From positions 1-11,608 of the forward strand of contig JBNAVX010000080.1 in the NCBI GenBank assembly GCA_049700155.1: a DNA stretch of 11,608 bases. The letters run 5' to 3'. Below, in pieces: positions 5,974 through 11,608 of this stretch; the first letter of the stretch is position 1; each line of letters starts with the position of its first letter. The notes under the pieces were generated by a model. It saw only the letters and a list, made by a program, of their open reading frames with translations. It was not told the DNA's origin and did not search any database. The stretch is from JACAEY01 sp049700155 (GTDB lineage: Bacteria > Nitrospirota > Thermodesulfovibrionia > Thermodesulfovibrionales > SM23-35). The position numbers and the translations under genes are program-made.

Positions 5974-6288
5974 CTATATAACCTCTTTGCATTTCGTGCA
6001 TGTTCTCATCTTTTTGCCATCTGCAAGAATAGTGTTAGAAATCCTTGTTGGTTTTCCACACTTCGGGCATAAAAGCATAACATTAGAAATATGAAGGGGG
6101 GCTTCCTTTTCTATTATCCCTCCTTGGCTGTATTTCTTACTTGGCTTCATATGCCTCTTTATTATATTAATACCTTCTATTAAAACCCTGTGTTTAGAAG
6201 GATTAACAGATATAACCCTCCCCCTTTTACCTTTCTCTTTGCCTGTTATGACAATAACTGTATCATTCTTCTTTATACTCAAACCCAT
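5974..6288 (-). CDS. rplX: 50S ribosomal protein L24 with C-terminal zinc ribbon
   Basis: L24 initiates 50S assembly by binding the 5' domain of 23S rRNA near the peptide exit. The N-terminal KOW motif is seen in NDTVIVITGKEKGKRGRV (8-25). The 104-residue protein carries Cys74, Cys77, Cys97 and Cys100 (CPKC and CTKC), a zinc ribbon that many bacterial L24 proteins have and Escherichia coli lacks. The ATG is one base after the rplN stop, with GAGGTG inside the end of rplN as its ribosome binding site, suggesting tight coupling. With S14 and L36 it is one of three zinc-type ribosomal proteins in the cluster. Confidence 0.98.
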   Translation of the reverse strand: MGLSIKKNDTVIVITGKEKGKRGRVISVNPSKHRVLIEGINIIKRHMKPSKKYSQGGIIEKEAPLHISNVMLLCPKCGKPTRISNTILADGKKMRTCTKCKEVI

Positions 6289-6289
6289 G

Positions 6290-6658
6290 TTAAAGCACCT
6301 CAGGAGCTAAAGAAATTATCTTTGTAAACTCTTTCCACCTCAGCTCTCTTGCAACAGGACCAAAAATCCTCGTTCCAACAGGTTCACCTTCTGCATTTAT
6401 TAATACAACTGCATTCTGATCAAAACGGATATATGAACCATCACTCCTCCTATGCTCCTTTCTTGTTCGCACAACAACAGCTTTTGTTACTGTACCCTTT
6501 TTTATATTGCTATCAGGCAATGCCTCTTTTACACTTACCACGACTATATCTCCAAGTCTCGCATATTTTTTATGGGAACCTCCCATAACCTTAATGCACT
6601 GAACTTTTTTAGCACCTGAATTATCTGCAACATCAAGCATACTCCTAAGTTGAACCAT
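6290..6658 (-). CDS. rplN: 50S ribosomal protein L14
   Basis: L14 lies at the subunit interface and forms an intersubunit bridge; it is also the docking site for the silencing factor RsfS. The protein is 122 residues when started at the ATG at 6658, giving MVQLRSMLDVADNSGAKK, the family N-terminus. A TTG one codon earlier (6661) is in frame but would place the start too close to the GAGGTGAT site and duplicate the Met. The chosen ATG overlaps the rpsQ stop by one base (TGATG). The VVVRTRKEHRRSDGSYIRFDQNA segment and the ending ISLAPEVL are typical. Confidence 0.97.
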   Translation of the reverse strand: MVQLRSMLDVADNSGAKKVQCIKVMGGSHKKYARLGDIVVVSVKEALPDSNIKKGTVTKAVVVRTRKEHRRSDGSYIRFDQNAVVLINAEGEPVGTRIFGPVARELRWKEFTKIISLAPEVL

Positions 6659-6912
6659 CAATCACCTCGAGTCGCTTTCTCCAAAACCTCTAATACTATC
6701 CATCTCTTTTCCTTACTAATCGGTCTTGCCTCTATTATTCTGACAATGTCTCCAATACGACATTTATTATTCTCATCATGTGCCTTTAATTTTGTTATCC
6801 TTTTTATTGTCTTTTTATATTTGGGGTGTTGAAAAAGTCTCTTTACAGATACAACAACAGTCTTATCCATCTTGTTACTGACAACTTCACCTATGTAAAT
6901 TTTCTTTGACAT
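6658..6912 (-). CDS. rpsQ: 30S ribosomal protein S17
   Basis: S17 is an OB-fold protein binding the 5' and central domains of 16S rRNA early in 30S assembly. The 84-residue product shows the family pattern: GEVVSNKMDKTVVVSVKR (8-25), HPKYKKTIKRITKLKAHDENN, and GDIVRIIEARPISKEKRWIVLEVLEKA at the end. The ATG follows GAAGGTAAGA, and the gene starts nine bases after the rpmC stop. Its TGA overlaps the rplN ATG by one base. It is the last S10-operon gene before the spc genes, and no promoter or terminator is visible at that boundary. Confidence 0.98.
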   Translation of the reverse strand: MSKKIYIGEVVSNKMDKTVVVSVKRLFQHPKYKKTIKRITKLKAHDENNKCRIGDIVRIIEARPISKEKRWIVLEVLEKATRGD

Positions 6913-6921
6913 TCTTACCTT

Positions 6922-7116
6922 CTATTTAGTTTTTAGTTTTTCACCTTTTATAGTTAGAACTCTTGCAATATCCTTCTTTACAATCTTAATTCGCTTCGGG
7001 TTCTGTATTTCTCCTGTAGCCTGTTGAAATCGGAGATTGAAAAGTTCCTTCCTGAGTTCTTGTTCCTTTTCTGACAATTCCTCCACCGTCATCTCCCTTA
7101 ATTCCGAAGACCTCAC
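6922..7116 (-). CDS. rpmC: 50S ribosomal protein L29
   Basis: L29 is a small two-helix protein near the peptide exit, part of the docking site for trigger factor and SRP. At 64 residues it has the normal size and motifs: SELREMTVEELSEKEQELRKELFNLRFQ followed by NPKRIKIVKKDIARVLTI. The start codon is GTG, overlapping the rplP stop in a GTGA junction (4 bases), typical of translational coupling. It ends nine bases before rpsQ. Confidence 0.98.
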   Translation of the reverse strand: MRSSELREMTVEELSEKEQELRKELFNLRFQQATGEIQNPKRIKIVKKDIARVLTIKGEKLKTK

Positions 7117-7532
7117 AGAACTCTCTCCTCCCTTTTCACAAACTTAGTTGCTACAGGTAGTTTATGTGAAGCAAGTCGCAATGCTTCTCTTGCTGTATCT
7201 TCATCAACACCTGACATCTCATATAGAATCTTTCCTGGTTTCACAACTGCAACCCAATATTCAGGTGCTCCTTTACCCTTTCCCATTCTTGTTTCCGCAG
7301 GTTTCTTAGTTATCGGTTTATCAGGAAATACCCTTATCCATACCTTACATCCTCTCTTTGCATGACGTGTAATAGCAATCCTTGCTGCTTCAATCTGCTT
7401 GCTTGATACCCAACCCGGCTCAAGTGCCTTTAATCCAAACTCACCAAAAGAGACTGTTGAACCTCTATAAGCTTTACCATACATTCTGCCTTTTTGCATC
7501 TTTCTGTATTTGACTTTTTTAGGCATCAACAT
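7113..7532 (-). CDS. rplP: 50S ribosomal protein L16
   Basis: L16 binds 23S rRNA close to the A-site tRNA elbow and is needed for late 50S maturation. The 139-residue protein starts MLMPKKVKYRK, as many bacterial L16 proteins do. The ATG at 7532 is preceded by TAAGG at a good distance. Family blocks are GEFGLKALEPGWVSSKQIEAARIAITR (31-57) and the PDKPITKKPAETRMGKGKG loop that reaches toward the peptidyl transferase centre. It lies 38 bases after rpsC and overlaps rpmC by four bases. Confidence 0.98.
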   Translation of the reverse strand: MLMPKKVKYRKMQKGRMYGKAYRGSTVSFGEFGLKALEPGWVSSKQIEAARIAITRHAKRGCKVWIRVFPDKPITKKPAETRMGKGKGAPEYWVAVVKPGKILYEMSGVDEDTAREALRLASHKLPVATKFVKREERVL

Positions 7533-7570
7533 AGTAATACCTTACTCTTTTCTCTTTAAAACTATTTTCT

Positions 7571-8224
7571 TCATGATATTAAAGGTTGACCCTGACCTTC
7601 TGGTAGGACATCTCCATGGTATATCCAGACCTTAACTCCTATAACACCATAAGTAGTTCTTGCCTCTGAAAATCCAAAATCTATATTAGCCCTTAAGGTA
7701 TGGAGGGGAACCCTTCCTTCCCTATACCATTCTGACCGGGCTATCTCTGCACCAGCAAGTCTTCCTGAACATGATATCTTAACACCAAGTGCTCCGAATC
7801 TAAGAGCTGATGTAACAGCCTTCTTCATAGCCCTCCGAAAAGCAACCCTCTTTTCAAGTTGAAGACATATATTTTCTGCGACAAGTTGTGCATCTATTTC
7901 TGGCTTTCTTATCTCTTTAATATCTATTGCTATTTCTTTACCTGTCATCTGCTGTAAATCTTTTCTCAGCTTCTCAACCTCAGCTCCTTTTTTGCCTATG
8001 ATAATTCCAGGTCTTGCAGTATGAATTGCAATCCTTATACTTTGACCCGTTCTTTCTATCTCAATCTTTGATACTCCTGCATGGAAGAGTCTATTTTTTA
8101 ACATCCTCCTTATTGTAATATCTTCTAAGAGCTGTTCAGCAAACCCTTTTTTAGCAAACCATCTCGAGTCCCATGTCTTTATAATTCCTAACCGGTTTCC
8201 TATAGGATGCGTTTTCTGCCCCAG
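7571..8224 (-). CDS. rpsC: 30S ribosomal protein S3, CTG start
   Basis: S3 sits at the mRNA entry channel of the 30S head and has helicase-related contacts with S4 and S5. Translation from CTG at 8224 gives 217 residues beginning (M)GQKTHPIGNRLGIIKTWDSR, the near-universal S3 N-terminus. The first in-frame ATG, at 8104, would delete 40 residues including this block. Between them there is no ATG, GTG or TTG, and the rplV stop TAG is in frame nine bases upstream, so CTG is the only reasonable initiator. It follows AGGAGG with a five-base spacer. The type II KH domain has its GxxG loop at GIIIGKKG (73-80), and the C-terminal domain contains RSEWYREGRVPLHTLRA. The C-terminus is short, ending GQPLIS. 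Confidence 0.96.
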   Translation of the reverse strand: MGQKTHPIGNRLGIIKTWDSRWFAKKGFAEQLLEDITIRRMLKNRLFHAGVSKIEIERTGQSIRIAIHTARPGIIIGKKGAEVEKLRKDLQQMTGKEIAIDIKEIRKPEIDAQLVAENICLQLEKRVAFRRAMKKAVTSALRFGALGVKISCSGRLAGAEIARSEWYREGRVPLHTLRANIDFGFSEARTTYGVIGVKVWIYHGDVLPEGQGQPLIS

Positions 8225-8229
8225 TTTCT

Positions 8230-8235
8230 CCTCCT
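8230..8235 (-). promoter_or_regulatory. Ribosome binding site that decides the rpsC CTG start
   Basis: The minus strand reads TAGGAGG, AGAAA, CTG GGG CAG. The AGGAGG core overlaps the rplV stop codon and is five bases from CTG at 8224. No other start codon in any frame is placed as well to use it. Confidence 0.85.
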
Positions 8236-8569
8236 ATTCCTCTTCCGAAAGGACAAGCGTTATATGACTCGTCCTTTTCTTTATAATATTAGCCCTTCCC
8301 ATCGCACGCGGTTCAATTCTCTTTGCTGTAGGTCCTTGATCCACAATTGCCTTCACAATCTTCATTGACTCTGGATTTGCAGCCTTTTTCTGTTCAGCAT
8401 TTGCCATAGCTGATTTAAGAACTTTCTCAACAAACCTTGCTCCCCTATATCGCATGAACCTTAAAAATAAAAGTGCATCTCCAGCGCTTTTACCTTTTAT
8501 TAGATTCACTACTCTCCTCGCCTTCCTTGGCGTTATCCGTGCATATCTCAATATAGCTCTTGATTCCAT
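8234..8569 (-). CDS. rplV: 50S ribosomal protein L22
   Basis: L22 lines the nascent peptide tunnel with an extended beta hairpin and touches all six 23S domains. The 111-residue product has the family layout: ILRYARITPRKARRVVNLIKGK (6-27), FVEKVLKSAMANAEQKK, then the hairpin region IVDQGPTAKRIEPRAMGRANIIKKRTSHITLV. The ATG at 8569 lies nine bases after the rpsS stop. Its upstream region has no clear Shine-Dalgarno core, so it may depend on coupling to rpsS. Its TAG stop overlaps the ribosome binding site of the CTG-started rpsC. Confidence 0.98.
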   Translation of the reverse strand: MESRAILRYARITPRKARRVVNLIKGKSAGDALLFLRFMRYRGARFVEKVLKSAMANAEQKKAANPESMKIVKAIVDQGPTAKRIEPRAMGRANIIKKRTSHITLVLSEEE

Positions 8570-8578
8570 AATAATTTC

Positions 8579-8857
8579 TTAACTCTTTGGGGTTTTTTCT
8601 GAACCAGCATGTCCTTTGAATGTCCTTGTAGGTGCAAACTCACCAAGCTTGTGCCCTACCATATTTTCAGTAATATATACAGGTATAAATTTCTTACCAT
8701 TATGGACCGCAAATGTATATCCTATAAATTCCGGCACAATAGTTGAACGTCTTGACCACGTCTTGATAATCTTTTTTTCACCGCTTTCCATCATTATCTT
8801 GACTTTCTTCATTAACTTCTCATCCACAAATGGACCCTTCTTTAAGGACCTCGCCAA
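8579..8857 (-). CDS. rpsS: 30S ribosomal protein S19
   Basis: S19 works with S13 in the 30S head at the bridge to the 50S subunit. The 92-residue protein begins MARSLKKGPFVDEKLMKKV and carries the signature HNGKKFIPVYITENMVGHKLGEFAPTRTFKGHAG. The start codon is TTG at 8857, one base after the rplB stop, with AAGGAGG encoded in the last rplB codons (KRRK). No ATG gives the correct N-terminus, so TTG is secure. It is one of several non-ATG starts in this cluster. Confidence 0.98.
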   Translation of the reverse strand: MARSLKKGPFVDEKLMKKVKIMMESGEKKIIKTWSRRSTIVPEFIGYTFAVHNGKKFIPVYITENMVGHKLGEFAPTRTFKGHAGSEKTPKS

Positions 8858-8858
8858 T

Positions 8859-9677
8859 TTACTTCCTCCTTTTCACAATAAACATATCTGTTCTTTTATT
8901 ACGTCTTGTCTTTACTCCTTCTGGTTTTCCCCAAGGCGAACAAGCTGGTCTACCACCCGAAGACTTTCCTTCTCCTCCGCCAAGTGGATGGTCTATAGGA
9001 TTCATTGCCACACCTCTAACATAAGGTCTACGTCCAAGCCTTCTTATTCTACCAGCCTTCCCAAAGGAGATGTTCTCGTGGTCAGGATTACTGACCTGCC
9101 CTATAGTCGCCATACAATTTGATGGTATAAGTCTTACTTCTCCTGAGGAAAGTTTTACCTGAACATAGCTATCCTCTTTTGCTATAAGCTGTGCAGATGT
9201 ACCCGCACTTCTGACAAGTTTAGCTCCTTCTCCCGGTCTGATCTCAATATTATGGATAAAAGTCCCCAGAGGTATATCACTTAGAGGCAATGCATTACCG
9301 ATTTTCACCTCTGCTCCTTTCCCAGACAATACTTCATCTCCAACGTTAAGTCCCAAAGGTGCAAGAATATATCTCCTCTCTCCATCTCTATATTTCAAGA
9401 GGGCTACCCTTGCTGACCTGTTAGGATCATACTCTATGGTTTCAACCTGTGCAGGAATCCCTATCTTTTCTCTTTTGAAATCAATAATCCTGAAAGCCCT
9501 TTTTTCTCCTCCACCTCTGTGCCATGCAGTAACACGTCCAAGATTGTTTCTGCCACCTGTCCTTTTTAGAGGTCTCAGGAGGGGCTTAAAAGGCTCCTCA
9601 GTAGTTATATCAGAAAAATCAGATACAGTCTGAAATCTCCTACCCGGCGATGTTGGATTATACCTCTTAATACCCAT
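8859..9677 (-). CDS. rplB: 50S ribosomal protein L2
   Basis: L2 is among the most conserved 50S proteins and is needed for subunit joining and peptidyl transferase assembly. The 272-residue product has an N-terminal OB-type fold, an SH3-like domain, and the signature MNPIDHPLGGGEG near residues 225-237. The universally conserved histidine is His230, matching Escherichia coli His229. The second histidine of HPHGGGEG is Leu232 here, a position that varies among lineages. The basic C-terminus ends RTDMFIVKRRK. The ATG overlaps the rplW stop by one base (TAATG), with AGGGAG upstream. Confidence 0.98.
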   Translation of the reverse strand: MGIKRYNPTSPGRRFQTVSDFSDITTEEPFKPLLRPLKRTGGRNNLGRVTAWHRGGGEKRAFRIIDFKREKIGIPAQVETIEYDPNRSARVALLKYRDGERRYILAPLGLNVGDEVLSGKGAEVKIGNALPLSDIPLGTFIHNIEIRPGEGAKLVRSAGTSAQLIAKEDSYVQVKLSSGEVRLIPSNCMATIGQVSNPDHENISFGKAGRIRRLGRRPYVRGVAMNPIDHPLGGGEGKSSGGRPACSPWGKPEGVKTRRNKRTDMFIVKRRK

Positions 9678-9967
9678 TAAACTCCCTCTATAAAATCAAG
9701 TTTTTCACCCTTTTTAAGGGTAATTATTGCCTTCTTTCTGTCAGGCTTCTTTCCAATTGACCTGCCAAATCTTTTCCATTTTCCTTTTGAATTTATTGTA
9801 GAAACCTTTTCTACTTTAACTTTAAAAATCTCTTCTATAGCTTTTTTAATCTCAATCTTATTCGCGTTCTTATCAACTTCAACCAATACCTTATTTTCTG
9901 ATTCTTTCAACTGACTTCCTTTTTCAGTGAAAATAGGTCGTTTGATTATTGTATATAAATTTTTCAT
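9677..9967 (-). CDS. rplW: 50S ribosomal protein L23
   Basis: L23 lies at the peptide exit and is the main docking site for trigger factor and SRP. The 96-residue protein shows YTIIKRPIFTEKG (5-17), VDKNANKIEIKKAIEEIFKVKVEKVST (32-58), and the GKKPDRKKAIITLKKGEKLDF ending. Length is typical. The ATG overlaps the rplD stop (ATGA, four bases), and its own TAA overlaps the rplB start by one base, so the trio rplD-rplW-rplB is likely tightly coupled. Confidence 0.98.
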   Translation of the reverse strand: MKNLYTIIKRPIFTEKGSQLKESENKVLVEVDKNANKIEIKKAIEEIFKVKVEKVSTINSKGKWKRFGRSIGKKPDRKKAIITLKKGEKLDFIEGV

Positions 9968-10596
9968 TTACCTCTCTCTTCGTCTTTAAATCTCATAGCA
10001 GCTTCTTTTGTCATAAGAATCCTGCTATGGGCAAGTACATCGTAAGGATTTAAGTCTGAGACCCTTACTACCTTAACCCCTGGAATATTTCTCGCAGAAA
10101 GAGTAAGAACCTGGTCATCCTCAGGAGTTATAATAAGAACTTTTTCTCTTTGAAGACCAAAGTTTTTTAAAGTTGATATTAATTCTTTTGTCTTTGGTTT
10201 TTCTAAAGTAAATCTATCAATGACTGTAATTGCGCCATCTGACATCTTTAAAGAAAGGGCAGTCTTAAGAGCTATTCTCTTAACTTTTTTAGGAAGACTA
10301 TAAGAATAATCCCTTGTTTGAGGTCCAAAAACTATACCTCCTCCTCTCCACAAAGGTGAACGAATACTTCCAGCCCTTGCCCTTCCTGTGTGCTTCTGTC
10401 TCCATGGTTTTCTCCCACCGCCAGAAACAAGTCCTCGTGTCTTTGTTGCATGAGTTCCCTGTCTTTGATTTGCAAGAAAATTTACTATATAATCGTGTAA
10501 TAATGGTTCATTAACAGGAATAGAAAAGACCTTATCATCAAGTCTTATGCTTCCAACCGTTATATTATTTATATCTTTTATATCAACCTCTGGCAT
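9964..10596 (-). CDS. rplD: 50S ribosomal protein L4
   Basis: L4 has a globular domain on the 50S surface and a long loop reaching the peptide tunnel constriction. In Escherichia coli it also represses the S10 operon by attenuation. The loop region is conserved: RQGTHATKTRGLVSGGG, GRKPWRQKHTGRARAGSIRSPLWRGGGIVFGP. I start it at ATG 10596 (210 residues, MPEVDIKD), nine bases after AAGGA. An in-frame TTG at 10602 overlaps the rplC stop but is only three bases from that site. The tuf-rpsJ gap upstream is too short for an Escherichia-type S10 leader, so L4 attenuation is unlikely here. Confidence 0.96.
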   Translation of the reverse strand: MPEVDIKDINNITVGSIRLDDKVFSIPVNEPLLHDYIVNFLANQRQGTHATKTRGLVSGGGRKPWRQKHTGRARAGSIRSPLWRGGGIVFGPQTRDYSYSLPKKVKRIALKTALSLKMSDGAITVIDRFTLEKPKTKELISTLKNFGLQREKVLIITPEDDQVLTLSARNIPGVKVVRVSDLNPYDVLAHSRILMTKEAAMRFKDEERGK

Positions 10597-10598
10597 TT

Positions 10599-11210
10599 TC
10601 AATCTTCCTTTTTAATCTCCAGCAGAGAACCTTTAGCTCCTGGAACAGCACCTTTAATGAGCAGCAAGTTCTTTTCAACATTCACATCTACAACCTCAAG
10701 ATTTTTAACTGTTACTCTCTCAGACCCCATGTGCCCCGGGAGTCCTTTATTTTTCCAGACCCTTGATGGAAAAGAACTTGAGCCAATAGATCCAGGGGCA
10801 CGGTTGAACATTGACCCATGAGAACCTGGACCACCTGCATAGTGATGTCTCTTCATAACACCTTGAAATCCCTTACCCTTTGATATCCCGGTAACAGATA
10901 CCTTGTCTCCTTTTGCAAATCTATCAACCTTTAATATATCTCCAACTTTAAATCCGCTCATGTGAAACTCTTTTAAAACTCTGTAAAAATTGACTCCTGC
11001 TTTTTTGAAAATTCCTGCGATAGGTTTTTTTAATTTCTTTTCTTTGGTCTCTATAAATCCAACTTTTATAGCTTCATATCCGTCATTATCTAAAGTCTTG
11101 ACCTGGACAACACAACATGGTCCAGCTTCTACAACTGTAACTGGATAGACTTTTCCATCATCCATATATATCTGTGTCATGCCCAGTTTTTTACCCAGAA
11201 TCCCTGTCAT
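10599..11210 (-). CDS. rplC: 50S ribosomal protein L3
   Basis: L3 binds the 3' domain of 23S rRNA, and its central finger reaches the peptidyl transferase centre. The 203-residue protein begins MTGILGKKLGMTQIY. Its core finger contains GKGFQGVMKRHHYAGGPGSHGS and the SFPSRVWKNKGLPGHMGSERVTVKNLEVV segment. Escherichia coli L3 is methylated on a glutamine in GSIGQ; here the matching stretch is GSIGSSS, so that modification site is missing. The ATG overlaps the rpsJ stop in an ATGA junction. Confidence 0.98.
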   Translation of the reverse strand: MTGILGKKLGMTQIYMDDGKVYPVTVVEAGPCCVVQVKTLDNDGYEAIKVGFIETKEKKLKKPIAGIFKKAGVNFYRVLKEFHMSGFKVGDILKVDRFAKGDKVSVTGISKGKGFQGVMKRHHYAGGPGSHGSMFNRAPGSIGSSSFPSRVWKNKGLPGHMGSERVTVKNLEVVDVNVEKNLLLIKGAVPGAKGSLLEIKKED

Positions 11211-11512
11211 AACTTTATCTCCACATCAACACCTGCTGCCAGCTCAAGTTTCATGAGGGCATCAACAGTCTGGGGTGTTGGATCATATATATCAATCAAT
11301 CTCTTATGGGTTCTTATCTCAAATTGTTCTCTTGATTTTTTATCTACATGTGGCGACCTGAGAACAGTTATCTTGCTTATCTTCGTTGGTAAAGGCACTG
11401 GTCCAGCAATCCTTGCCCCGGTCCTTTGAGCAGTATCTACTATCTCTTTTACAGACCTGTCAAGTATCCTGTGGTCATAACCCCTTAATTTAATCCTTAT
11501 CTTCTGATTCAC
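11207..11512 (-). CDS. rpsJ: 30S ribosomal protein S10 (NusE)
   Basis: S10 is a 30S head protein that also acts as NusE, pairing with NusB in transcription antitermination and with NusG in coupling. The 101-residue product reads QKIRIKLRGYDHRILDRSVKEIVDTAQRTGA, then GPVPLPTKISKITVLRSPHVDKKSREQFEIRTHKRLIDI, and ends GVDVEIKL; all are family hallmarks. The start is GTG at 11512. An in-frame TGA lies four codons upstream and no ATG is available. The ribosome binding site is poor: AAAGG touches the GTG and GGAG is 12 bases away. It follows tuf by 44 bases. Confidence 0.97.
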   Translation of the reverse strand: MNQKIRIKLRGYDHRILDRSVKEIVDTAQRTGARIAGPVPLPTKISKITVLRSPHVDKKSREQFEIRTHKRLIDIYDPTPQTVDALMKLELAAGVDVEIKL

Positions 11513-11519
11513 CCTTTTG

Positions 11520-11565
11520 TTTCACTCCAATATAAAAGAAAATTAAATTTTTATTTTCACTCCAG
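11520..11565 (-). repeat. 10-base direct repeat around the tuf-rpsJ gap
   Basis: The minus strand has TGGAGTGAAA at 11565..11556 (the end of tuf, including its TGA stop) and again at 11529..11520, just before rpsJ. The spacing is 36 bases of AT-rich DNA. It may reflect a small duplication, or the second copy may serve as a weak ribosome binding site. Evidence is limited to the exact 10-base match. Confidence 0.45.
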
Positions 11566-11608
11566 CACCTCAGTAACAACACCAGCCCCTACTGTCCTTC
11601 CTCCTTCC
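11557..11608 (-). CDS. tuf: Elongation factor Tu, 3' end
   Basis: The window holds only the last 16 codons and the stop, reading EGGRTVGAGVVTEVLE. This is the standard C-terminus of bacterial EF-Tu (domain III, REGGRTVGAGVVT motif). EF-Tu carries aminoacyl-tRNA to the ribosome with GTP. Its position immediately upstream of rpsJ in the same direction shows that the str genes run straight into the S10 operon, an arrangement found in many bacteria. The 5' part lies beyond the window, so nothing can be said about paralogues. Confidence 0.95.
   Translation of the reverse strand, partial: EGGRTVGAGVVTEVLE

Noticed and set aside
7540..7573. Ten-codon ORF MKKIVLKRKE starting in the rpsC stop (ATGA)
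   Set aside because: Position is suggestive of coupling, but it is very short, simple in composition and has no known homologue. Chance is likely in this AT-rich gap.
8980..9018. Leu instead of the second His in the L2 HPHGGGEG motif
   Set aside because: This position varies across lineages (Phe in archaea and eukaryotes); the essential first His is kept, so it is not a defect.
8616..9122. 168-codon open frame on the plus strand
   Set aside because: It is antisense to rplB and rpsS, whose protein sequences are strongly conserved, and its translation resembles no family I know. The other plus-strand frames are likewise antisense shadows.
1..11608. tRNA, rRNA, CRISPR, insertion sequence, toxin-antitoxin or defence genes
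   Set aside because: None is present: the window is filled by housekeeping genes with gaps of at most about 90 bases, which leaves no room for an accessory system.

Overview
This window is a bacterial chromosomal segment carrying one long ribosomal-protein gene cluster, all of it on the minus strand. In transcription order (high to low coordinates) it contains the 3' end of tuf, then rpsJ-rplC-rplD-rplW-rplB-rpsS-rplV-rpsC-rplP-rpmC-rpsQ (S10 operon), rplN-rplX-rplE-rpsN-rpsH-rplF-rplR-rpsE-rplO-secY (spc operon), then map-infA-rpmJ and the first codons of rpsM (start of the alpha operon). Genes are separated by at most about 90 bases and many overlap by 1 or 4 bases (ATGA, GTGA, TAATG, TGATG junctions), so they are probably co-transcribed and translationally coupled. 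The products are 30S and 50S proteins, elongation factor Tu, initiation factor IF-1, the SecY translocon channel and methionine aminopeptidase.

The organism is an AT-rich bacterium. S14 is the short zinc-binding form, L24 ends in a four-cysteine zinc ribbon, L36 is the zinc-binding form, and rpmD (L30) and adk are absent from their usual places. Shine-Dalgarno sites are mostly strong (AGGAGG type). This suits an uncultivated lineage outside the Proteobacteria gamma group, but the phylum cannot be fixed from sequence alone.

Two genes are incomplete or invisible if only ATG, GTG and TTG are accepted as starts. rplR (L18, 3734..4096) has no ATG, GTG or TTG codon anywhere in its frame and appears to start with CTG behind a GGAGG site. 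rpsC (S3) begins its conserved GQKTHP N-terminus at a CTG (8224) behind AGGAGG, 40 codons upstream of the first in-frame ATG. Two independent CTG starts in one core operon are the most unusual feature here.

The longer gene gaps carry small structures: an imperfect 20-base inverted repeat between rplO and secY whose outer arm encodes the last six residues of L15; a heptamer tandem repeat between rpsH and rplF; a hairpin filling the rplF-rplR gap; and a 12-base direct repeat upstream of rpsM. I found no RNA gene, insertion sequence, CRISPR array, phage gene or novel multi-gene system. The content is core housekeeping, and the interest lies in start codons and intergenic repeats.
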